From assembly GCA_017522205.1 (NCBI GenBank), contig JAFWZS010000073.1:1-56133 (forward strand): 56,133 nucleotides of DNA, in the 5' to 3' direction. The notes beneath the pieces were generated by a model. That model ran no database searches and was not told the DNA's origin. It saw only the letters and a program-made list of their open reading frames with translations. Below are positions 49,978 through 56,133 of this stretch, piece by piece. Position 1 is the first letter of the stretch, and each line of letters starts with the position of its first letter. The position numbers were made by a program, and so were the translations under genes. The stretch is from Clostridia bacterium. GTDB taxonomy: Bacteria; Bacillota; Clostridia; Oscillospirales; Acutalibacteraceae.

Positions 49978-50006
49978 ATTATACAATTTATACCTGAAAT
50001 TGTCAA
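49978..50006 (-). promoter_or_regulatory. promoter of the GPH operon
   Basis: Full consensus TTGACA (50001-50006), 17 bases, TATAAT (49978-49983) on the minus strand. Confidence 0.85.
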
Positions 50007-50074
50007 CAAAAATACGGCAGATAACCAATATGTTTACAAATGAGATTATATTATGAGAAAGAAGGGAGCAATTT

Positions 50075-50833
50075 TTGTTTACAGTTGTTGATTTAAAAAA
50101 CGAAAAGAAAACAAAAACACAGAGGTTTTTTAATTATTTCAAAAAAGCCAATGTGAAAATTAAAGAAACAGAAGTGCCTTTTGGAAAAAGCTTTTTCATT
50201 TCTGAAGCCGAAATTCACAGAGGTAAAATACCGTGGAAGGAAATAAAAGAAAGCTCAGAAAGTGAAAATTTCATTTTGCCTTTTGAACTGAAAGAAAACA
50301 CACCAATAAAAGAGTTTGAGCCAAAGATTCTTCCCCAGCGTATGCTTTTTAATTCAGCGCTTGATTATATAGAAAAGCTGAATCTGCCGCCGACAAAAAC
50401 ACGGTTTACATTGGTTGATCCCAAAGGTGTTTTAATTGAAAGCCTCACCCCTGTGCTTAAGCTTGCCTCACTTATTACGGTCATAACAAAAAAAGAGCAG
50501 GAATATACTGAGCTTTCAGACCGACTTTTCGAAGCCTATGGAATTTCATTGATGATAAGAAGTGCCTACCACGAAACAAAGCGTGAAAACAGCTTTCTTT
50601 TTGATTATAAAGGTGAGGGTATACCTCTTTCCTACAAAGGTACGGCTTTTTCAAAAGAGAAAAAGCACCTGCTTAACGGTAAAACGCTTACACCGGGCGG
50701 TTTCAATCTGCCGCCTGAATATGAAAATCTATGGAGGAAAAATACAGATAAATTACAGTTTGCGTCAGCTCTTTATGAGTTGTCCGGGGTAAAGGCATTG
50801 GGAAATATCAGGTTTAATGAGCTGTGCAGTTGA
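50075..50833 (+). CDS. conserved-looking protein of unknown function
   Basis: A 252-residue soluble protein beginning FTVVDLKNEKK after a TTG start at 50075, which follows GAAGGGAG by 6 bases; no ATG is better placed. There is no signal peptide or membrane helix. The central segment RFTLVDPKGVLIESLTPVLKLASLITVITKK has the hydrophobic pattern of a Rossmann-like beta-alpha unit and the C-terminal third has GKTLTPGGFNLPPEYENLW. I recognise no family. It lies upstream of folC on the same strand (59 bases), perhaps as one transcript. Confidence 0.55.
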   Translation: MFTVVDLKNEKKTKTQRFFNYFKKANVKIKETEVPFGKSFFISEAEIHRGKIPWKEIKESSESENFILPFELKENTPIKEFEPKILPQRMLFNSALDYIEKLNLPPTKTRFTLVDPKGVLIESLTPVLKLASLITVITKKEQEYTELSDRLFEAYGISLMIRSAYHETKRENSFLFDYKGEGIPLSYKGTAFSKEKKHLLNGKTLTPGGFNLPPEYENLWRKNTDKLQFASALYELSGVKALGNIRFNELCS

Positions 50834-50892
50834 CTTAAATAAAAGAAAGTTATATACTGAAAAAAGATTATAAAAAAGGAAGGCACATAAAA

Positions 50893-52188
50893 GTGAATTA
50901 TAACGAAGCAATAGATTTTATAATGTCGCACAGAAAGTTTCAGAAAACGGGCGGACACGAAAGAATTGAAAAACTGCTGGAGCTTCTTGACTCACCACAT
51001 AAAAAGCTAAGGTTTGTCCATATAGTCGGTACAAACGGAAAGGGATCGACCTCAACTGCTATGGCGTGTATCCTGAAAAGATCGGGATATAGAACCGGAC
51101 TTTTCACTTCGCCTTATGTTGTGGAGTTCGGTGAAAGAATTCAGGTTGACGGAAAGTACATTCCGAGAGAAGAAATCATAGAAATCTGTGAGCTGATAAA
51201 AGAAAAAACAGAGCTTATAGAAAACGAGGATATGCACCCCACTGTTTTTGAAGTGACAACAGCTCTCGCTATGGTTTACTTTGCAAAAATGAATTGTGAC
51301 ATAGTTTTTCTTGAAGCGGGCATAGGCGGAAAGCACGATAGCACAAACATTATTCCGTCACCCTTGGCCTGTGTTTTCACTGCAATTTCTCTTGACCACA
51401 CAGAAATGCTCGGGGACAATACAAGAAAAATTGCTGAGGAAAAATGCGGCATAATCAAAAAAGGTACAACTGTCATTTCTTATCCTTTCGAAAATGGCGG
51501 CATTGACTTCACCCAGCAGGACAAAGACGCTGCAGAGGTTATAAAAGCCAAAAGTGAAGAACTCGGCTGCCTTTTTATTACACCTTCCTGCAGTCTTGTA
51601 AATCTCAATGAGGACAGTATCGACGGAATTAAATTCACTTATGGTAATCTTGACATAAGTACGAAAATGGTGGGAACTTTTCAGTTGGGCAATCTTCTTA
51701 CGGCTATTGAAACGGTGAAAGTGCTGAGAGAAAAAGGCTATGCAGTAACAGATGAAGCTATTGAAAATGGAATCTCAGACTTCACAATCCCTGCAAGAAC
51801 GGAAAAGGTTAACACTAAACCGCTTATCATTCTTGACGGAGGACACAATGAGGCATCAGTTTCGGCACTGAGAGATACCGTCAGAAAATATCTGCAGAAT
51901 AAAAAAGTAACCTTGCTTTTGTCCTTTATGAAAGATAAAGACTACGAAGCCTGCCTCAAATTGCTTTTGCCGATTTGCGAAAATGTTGTTTTTACAAATG
52001 TAGATACAGTAAGAGGTGAAAGCAGCAAAACTTTAGCCGAAAAAGCCAAAGTCTGTTTTGAAAATGTGTTTTACGATGACGATGCTCATAATGCTTATGA
52101 AAAAGCACTTTCACTTGTAAAGGATGACGGTGTGCTTATTGTGTCAGGTTCCTTTTATCTTGCTTCTTATGTCAGAAGCCTTTTTTAA
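50893..52188 (+). CDS. folC: folylpolyglutamate synthase/dihydrofolate synthase
   Basis: Adds glutamates to folates, which keeps them in the cell and improves their use by one-carbon enzymes, and in many bacteria also makes dihydrofolate. The 431-residue protein has the Mur-ligase-like ATP loop VGTNGKGSTSTAMA near residue 45, FTSPYV, GERIQVDG, the metal-site region EAGIGGKHDSTN, SLDHTEMLGD and the C-terminal LDGGHNEASV. The start is a GTG at 50893 with an AAGGAAGG ribosome site. A strong terminator follows. Confidence 0.95.
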   Translation: MNYNEAIDFIMSHRKFQKTGGHERIEKLLELLDSPHKKLRFVHIVGTNGKGSTSTAMACILKRSGYRTGLFTSPYVVEFGERIQVDGKYIPREEIIEICELIKEKTELIENEDMHPTVFEVTTALAMVYFAKMNCDIVFLEAGIGGKHDSTNIIPSPLACVFTAISLDHTEMLGDNTRKIAEEKCGIIKKGTTVISYPFENGGIDFTQQDKDAAEVIKAKSEELGCLFITPSCSLVNLNEDSIDGIKFTYGNLDISTKMVGTFQLGNLLTAIETVKVLREKGYAVTDEAIENGISDFTIPARTEKVNTKPLIILDGGHNEASVSALRDTVRKYLQNKKVTLLLSFMKDKDYEACLKLLLPICENVVFTNVDTVRGESSKTLAEKAKVCFENVFYDDDAHNAYEKALSLVKDDGVLIVSGSFYLASYVRSLF

Positions 52189-52233
52189 AAATTTAAATTT
52201 TGCCTATGTTTCGGCAAAAAATTCAGCCTCAGA

Positions 52234-52275
52234 CCCTTATGATATTCCGGTAATATCATAAGGGCAATTTTTTTG
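52234..52275 (+). terminator. terminator after folC
   Basis: Perfect 13-bp stem (52234-52246 with 52252-52264) followed by CAA and a run of seven T. A smaller TTTGCC/GGCAAA hairpin lies just before it. I could not identify the spoIIA promoter, which should lie in this region. Confidence 0.85.
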
Positions 52276-52295
52276 CACTGAAAGGAGACAGAGAG

Positions 52296-52616
52296 GTGTC
52301 AGCAACAATAGAATACGGCAAAAAGGAAATCAGGGTTTATCTTGACGGTGAAATCGACCATCACAGTGCCTGCCTTATAAGAGTCAGCATTGACGAAGCA
52401 ATAATGCGGAAAAGACCCTCACTTCTGATAATGGATTTCGGAAAGGTGGGCTTTATGGACAGCTCGGGAATCGGCCTTGTTATGGGCAGATATAAGGCGA
52501 TGAAAAGCGTGTCGGGCAGAATAAGGGTGGAGAATCTGTCACCCTCAGCCTATAAGGTGATGAAGCTTGCAGGTCTTGAAAGACTTGGCGAAATAAAACA
52601 ACGGGAGGTAGTTTAA
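52296..52616 (+). CDS. spoIIAA: anti-sigma-F factor antagonist SpoIIAA
   Basis: STAS-domain protein that, when unphosphorylated in the forespore, binds SpoIIAB and frees sigma-F. The 106-residue protein has VYLDGEIDHHSA near the N-terminus and the phosphorylation site GFMDSSGIGLVMGRY (Ser near residue 57-58). The start is a GTG at 52296, 8 bases after AAAGGAG. The stop overlaps the spoIIAB start by one base (TAATG), the usual arrangement that keeps the two proteins in balance. Confidence 0.95.
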   Translation: MSATIEYGKKEIRVYLDGEIDHHSACLIRVSIDEAIMRKRPSLLIMDFGKVGFMDSSGIGLVMGRYKAMKSVSGRIRVENLSPSAYKVMKLAGLERLGEIKQREVV

Positions 52617-53050
52617 TGAATACGACAAATGAACTTAAGCTTCAGTTTGATTCGAAAAGCATAAACGAAGGCTTTTCAAGGGTGGCGGTGTGTGCTTTTG
52701 TGGCATCTCTTGACCCAAACATAGAAGAACTGACGGACATAAAAACTGCAGTCAGCGAAGCTGTTACCAACGCAATAGTTCACGGCTACAGAGAAAAAGA
52801 GGGAAAAATTTACATAACCGTCAGTATTTTTGAGAATAACATTATCAGAATAAAAATCCGTGACAAGGGCGTGGGAATTGAAGATATTGAAAAAGCAATG
52901 GAGCCTCTTTTCACAACCTCTGACGATGAAAGGGCAGGTCTCGGGTTTGCGGTTATGGAGTCTTTTATGGACAAGCTTAAGGTTTCCTCAAGGGTTGGCT
53001 TCGGCACAACGGTAACTATGGAAAAGAAAATACGGGGTAAAAAACTTTAA
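52616..53050 (+). CDS. spoIIAB: anti-sigma-F factor SpoIIAB
   Basis: GHKL-type kinase that holds sigma-F inactive and phosphorylates SpoIIAA. The 144-residue protein has the N box EAVTNAIVHGY, the G1 box IRDKGVGI and the G2-type segment DDERAGLGFAVMESF. It is the middle gene of the spoIIA operon, with GGGAGG before the ATG inside spoIIAA. Confidence 0.95.
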   Translation: MNTTNELKLQFDSKSINEGFSRVAVCAFVASLDPNIEELTDIKTAVSEAVTNAIVHGYREKEGKIYITVSIFENNIIRIKIRDKGVGIEDIEKAMEPLFTTSDDERAGLGFAVMESFMDKLKVSSRVGFGTTVTMEKKIRGKKL

Positions 53051-53080
53051 AGCTTCTGTTCAACTTAAGGAGTTGATGTC

Positions 53081-53743
53081 TTGAAGGTGAAAAATGAAAA
53101 CCGCAGTGAGCTTATAAACTCAAATTTCGGTCTGGTGCATTCATGTGCCAATAAATTCAGGGGCAGGGGAGTGGAATATGACGATTTGTTTCAGGCGGGC
53201 TGTGTGGGACTTGTAAAGGCTGCCGACAACTTTGACAGTAGTCGTGGCTTTGCCTTTTCCACTTATGCCGTGCCTGTGATTCTCGGTGAAATCAGACGTA
53301 TTTTCCGTGACGGCGGCACGGTGAAGGTGGGCAGAGCGCTCAAAGAAAAATCACGCAACGCAGTCAAAATCCGTGAACAGATGGCTCTTGAGTACGGAAG
53401 AGACGTTACCATAACAGAGCTTGCAGAAAAGCTTCAGGTTTCCGTTTCGGAGGCAGCGGAGCTTATAACAGTATCAATGCCGGCGCTTTCACTTACGTTT
53501 GACGATGAAAAAGGCAGGGCAGAGCTTGACATCCCTACAGATTCACCCGAGGAGGAGATATCGGAAAAGCTTACACTTGAAACTGTAATATCAAGCCTTG
53601 AAGAAAAAGAGCGAAGGCTTATTGAACTGCGTTATTTCAAAGGCCTTACTCAGGTGAAAACAGCAAAGGAGCTTGGAATGAGTCAGGTGCAGGTTTCACG
53701 AAAGGAAAAAGCAATCCTTCTGAAAATGCGTAAAATGATGTAA
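53081..53743 (+). CDS. sigF: RNA polymerase sigma-F factor
   Basis: Forespore-specific sigma factor. The 220-residue protein has region 2 (NLFQAGCVGLVKAADNFDSSRGFAFSTYAV-type: DDLFQAGCVGLVKA, then RGFAFSTYAVPVILGEI), region 3 and a region 4 helix-turn-helix GLTQVKTAKELGMSQVQVSR, all typical of the SigF/SigG group. The start is a TTG at 53081, 8 bases after AAGGAG; the ATG at 53076 is out of frame. It lies 30 bases after spoIIAB, completing the spoIIA operon. It should read the promoter found upstream of the spoIIQ-like gene. Confidence 0.94.
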   Translation: MKVKNENRSELINSNFGLVHSCANKFRGRGVEYDDLFQAGCVGLVKAADNFDSSRGFAFSTYAVPVILGEIRRIFRDGGTVKVGRALKEKSRNAVKIREQMALEYGRDVTITELAEKLQVSVSEAAELITVSMPALSLTFDDEKGRAELDIPTDSPEEEISEKLTLETVISSLEEKERRLIELRYFKGLTQVKTAKELGMSQVQVSRKEKAILLKMRKMM

Positions 53744-53753
53744 AATTGAAAAG

Positions 53754-53782
53754 TTGCAAGGTGGAAAATTTTGTGCTATACT
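53754..53782 (+). promoter_or_regulatory. promoter of the DUF5696-like gene
   Basis: TTGCAA (53754-53759), 17 bases, TATACT (53777-53782), right after the sigF stop, so the next gene need not depend on the spoIIA promoter. Confidence 0.65.
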
Positions 53783-53814
53783 ACGGACGGAATAAATTAA
53801 GTTGGTGAATAAAA

Positions 53815-55959
53815 ATGTCAAAGACGAAGCTATTATCCCTCCTTGCCGTCTGTCTTATTTTTCTTGTGATGATCTTCACTTTAAAAGGCGGAAAAAAAGC
53901 AGATGCAGAATATTTCAATATAAATGAAGCAGCAGAAGAAACTGTACTCGAAGAGAACAAGTCCCTTTACTTCAGCGAAAAAAGCAAAGGCAAAATGAAA
54001 AAGGTTCACACAAGTGAAATGATAAGCCTTTACTGTGATGAAGAAACGGGCAGCATTGCCGTTTACGATAGCTCATCGGGTAAGCTTTGGAGAAGCATTC
54101 CCAAGGTGTATGCAGGTGTGAAAACAGGCACAGCTCTGATTGAAGTGATTTCAGACGGAGCTGTTTATACCCTTTATTCTCAGGGAGACAGTACCTTTCA
54201 GATTGAAACGGGTGAGAGCTTTGTAAAGCTTTTATATGATTTTCATAAGGTGCTTCCCGATAAAAACGAAGTGAAAATTCTTCTTCCCGTTACCTTTTCT
54301 CTGCAAAGCGGAACCCTTACTGCTGAAGTTGACTGCAGTGAAATCGAAAACGAAAGCAGAAAAATAATTCTTAAAAGCATTTCTTTATTGCCGTTTTTCG
54401 GTGCAGACAGAGAAGAAATAAAAGGCAACTATCTTTTTGTACCTGACGGCCCGGGTCTTACGGTTGACCTTTCGGATAATCCGAAAGAGTTTGAGCCGCT
54501 GCTTATACCCGTTTACGGTGAAGATGTTTCCAAAGACAAAGCTGAGGGAAAAGAGGCACTTATCGGTGCGTTCGGTATTAAAAAGGAAAGCTCTGCCTTT
54601 GTGGGAATAATCGAAAAAGGTACAGAGCTGGCAGTTATTAAGGCTAATAAGGCACTTTCAGAAACAAGGCTTAACAGTGTGGGTGCATTTTTCGAAATTA
54701 CGCCCACAGGTGTAACCGAAAAAGGAAAGCTGGCTGTTTCAAAAAACGTATACAACGGAAAGATAAGAGTATCATACCGTTTTCTTTCCTCACATAATGC
54801 TGATTATATCGGTATGGCCTCAGCGGCACGTGAGGTGCTTATCAGAAACGGAAGTCTGCCCATGGCCTCAGAAAAAGCAGAAAGTGACTATCCCTTCAAT
54901 CTCAGCATAATCGGTGTGGGTTATGACAAAAACACCAATCAGACCAGAATCCTCACCTCATACAGTCAGACCTACGATATACTTTCTTCCCTTATGGCGA
55001 AAGGTGTAAGCGGAATCAATCTGAGATACAGAGGACTTTTTGATGGCGGCATAAATCAGCGCAACATTGCAAAAGCAGAGCTTACTCTCGGAAACACCGA
55101 TGAGCTGGGTGAGCTTACAAGCTTTGCAAAAGCACAGAATATCAGCATTTTCCCTGAAGTGAAATTGATTACCGCTTCAAAAAAAGGCAGCTTCAGAGAT
55201 AAGGCAGTTTCACTTTGCGGCGGGTATACCGTGAAGAATGCCGGGATTTTTGAAGCCTATGATAGTGATTTCATATCTCCCGAAAAGATAGACACCGTAA
55301 ATGAATATTTGCTCATAAAGCTGCGAGAAACCGATTTTGACGGTGTATGCTTTGCTGATGCAGGTAAGTATCTTTATTCCGATTTCAGCAGAAACGGTGT
55401 TCTACGCACTGAAACCTCTGAGCTTATTAAAAAAGAGCTCAGCTCAGCCTCGGCTAACAAAAAGCTGATGGTTGATACGGGTAATCTTTACGGTGTAAAG
55501 CTTGCTTCAGCCGTTGTGAATTTGCCTTCAATCTCTTTTTACAAAGACAGAGAGCTTTGCACCACAGTACCCTTTGCAGAGGCGGTTTATCACGGCTTTT
55601 TTGATTATTCACTCACGCCCATAAACACTGCTAAAAACAGTGAAACCGCATTTCTTCGCTCAGTTGAATACGGTGCAGTGCCGCACTTTGAGTGGTATTA
55701 TGCCGATTCCTCCACAGAGAAAAATAAGGATGAATACAATTACAACAGTTCCATAAACGAAGCTCAGCTTTATTATCAGCGAATGAGCAGTCTTTCCGAT
55801 TTGAGAGATGCAAGAATAACCGCCCACGAAAAGGTGAAAAAGAATGTTTATATGACTGAGTATGAGGGCAGCACAAAGGTATATGTAAACTACAAAAATA
55901 CTGCCGTAACCGTTGACGGTGTTACAATTGAACCGAGAAGCTTCGTGCGTGTAGGGTGA
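53815..55959 (+). CDS. large exported DUF5696-like protein
   Basis: A 714-residue protein with an N-terminal hydrophobic segment (SKTKLLSLLAVCLIFLVMIF) serving as membrane anchor or signal peptide. The middle is a beta-rich region (KVHTSEMISLYCDEETGSIAVYDSSSGKLWRS) and the second half has the alternating pattern of a TIM barrel (GVSGINLRYRGLFDGG, ISIFPEVKL, DFDGVCFADAGKYLYSDF, PHFEWYYAD), as in the DUF5696 proteins of Paenibacillus and Clostridia that resemble glycoside hydrolases. A role in the cell or spore envelope is possible from its place next to sigF, but it has its own SigA-like promoter. GGTGA lies 7 bases before the ATG. Confidence 0.65.
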   Translation: MSKTKLLSLLAVCLIFLVMIFTLKGGKKADAEYFNINEAAEETVLEENKSLYFSEKSKGKMKKVHTSEMISLYCDEETGSIAVYDSSSGKLWRSIPKVYAGVKTGTALIEVISDGAVYTLYSQGDSTFQIETGESFVKLLYDFHKVLPDKNEVKILLPVTFSLQSGTLTAEVDCSEIENESRKIILKSISLLPFFGADREEIKGNYLFVPDGPGLTVDLSDNPKEFEPLLIPVYGEDVSKDKAEGKEALIGAFGIKKESSAFVGIIEKGTELAVIKANKALSETRLNSVGAFFEITPTGVTEKGKLAVSKNVYNGKIRVSYRFLSSHNADYIGMASAAREVLIRNGSLPMASEKAESDYPFNLSIIGVGYDKNTNQTRILTSYSQTYDILSSLMAKGVSGINLRYRGLFDGGINQRNIAKAELTLGNTDELGELTSFAKAQNISIFPEVKLITASKKGSFRDKAVSLCGGYTVKNAGIFEAYDSDFISPEKIDTVNEYLLIKLRETDFDGVCFADAGKYLYSDFSRNGVLRTETSELIKKELSSASANKKLMVDTGNLYGVKLASAVVNLPSISFYKDRELCTTVPFAEAVYHGFFDYSLTPINTAKNSETAFLRSVEYGAVPHFEWYYADSSTEKNKDEYNYNSSINEAQLYYQRMSSLSDLRDARITAHEKVKKNVYMTEYEGSTKVYVNYKNTAVTVDGVTIEPRSFVRVG

Positions 55960-55969
55960 TAAATAAAAT

Positions 55970-55994
55970 CAGGGAGAACGTATAGTTCTCCCTG
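55970..55994 (+). terminator. hairpin terminator after the DUF5696-like gene
   Basis: Perfect 10-bp stem CAGGGAGAAC (55970-55979) with GTTCTCCCTG (55985-55994). No strong T-run follows, but a second hairpin does. Confidence 0.5.
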
Positions 55995-55997
55995 CTT

Positions 55998-56030
55998 CAG
56001 CTTGTCGAAAAAGTAGTTTTCGACAAGCTG
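55998..56030. repeat. palindrome CAGCTTGTCGAAAA, right edge
   Basis: Perfect 14-bp inverted repeat (55998-56011 with 56017-56030). It may be part of the transcript end or a dispersed repeat; the remaining 100 bases to the window edge show no supported gene. Confidence 0.5.
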
Positions 56031-56133
56031 GCAGACTGCCGAGAAATGTACAAGATGACCTTTTCTTTGTCCCGAAGGTGCAAGCTGACAAAGGATAGAT
56101 ATAACAAGTCTTAAATGCCCGATTTGCAGCACC

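Noticed and set aside
55890..56132. Minus-strand 80-codon frame at the right edge
   Set aside because: It overlaps the end of the DUF5696-like gene and two hairpins and has no start signal in view.

Overview
The window looks like a chromosome segment of a spore-forming, low-to-mid GC Gram-positive anaerobe of the class Clostridia, most likely a gut Oscillospirales/Ruminococcaceae-type organism. The basis is a spoIIAA-spoIIAB-sigF operon, a SpoIIQ-like M23 protein with a sigma-F-like promoter, near-consensus TTGACA/TATAAT promoters with strong AGGAGG ribosome binding sites, a Firmicutes-type LexA box, and short palindromic intergenic repeats. The species assignment is inference. No rRNA, tRNA, CRISPR array, transposase or phage gene was seen.

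Layout. 1-998: 5' part of ileS (minus). 1166-6914: plus-strand block with a 45-aa secreted peptide, a lipoprotein, a secreted ceramidase-like protein, then an SDR, sulfatase, M28 peptidase and small membrane protein set. 6961-7705: two small membrane proteins (minus). 7868-20012: nine-gene purine operon on the minus strand, read purE, purF-like, purM, purN, purO-type IMP cyclohydrolase, AICAR transformylase, glyA, purD, purL, with a near-consensus promoter and a ZTP (pfl) riboswitch whose terminator competes with the aptamer. 20031-21981: lexA and an SMC/RecF-like ATPase in one SOS-type operon; a 277-bp TA-flanked inverted-repeat element lies between the ATPase stop and its terminator. 22007-22825: spoIIQ-like gene, divergent from lexA. 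22858-28369: a heterodimeric ABC exporter and, upstream, mgtE with a leader containing a 28-codon ORF and competing hairpins. 28402-32349: an operon for a small secreted protein, a permease with an M1-peptidase-like ectodomain, an ABC ATPase and a second permease. 32399-37178: MarR regulator, second heterodimeric ABC exporter and a small membrane protein. 37369-43327: a second MarR regulator, an 881-aa membrane-anchored exoprotein made of two related halves, and a 911-aa MacB/FtsX-type ABC protein. 43327-44100: mosaic of non-coding palindromic repeats. 44106-46304: Rrf2 regulator, cysteine desulfurase and IscU scaffold. 46312-50006: two GPH-type sugar symporters flanking a C39-like protein. 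50075-55994: unknown gene, folC, the spoIIA operon and a large DUF5696-like secreted protein.

How the genes work together. The purine operon covers most of the route from PRPP to IMP except the purB, purC and purK functions, and glyA supplies one-carbon units; ZTP, which builds up when 10-formyl-THF is short, is the expected riboswitch ligand. Its IMP-forming steps use separate AICAR transformylase and archaeal-type IMP cyclohydrolase proteins, and its PurF homologue lacks the glutaminase cysteine, so it should need free ammonia or a partner. The two MarR regulators have distinct palindromes at their own promoters, one tied to a drug-exporter-like ABC pair and the other to the exoprotein/MacB system. 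The least explained parts are the exoprotein/MacB system (37435-43264), the secreted-protein/ABC operon (28442-32071), the SOS-linked ATPase, and the mgtE leader.
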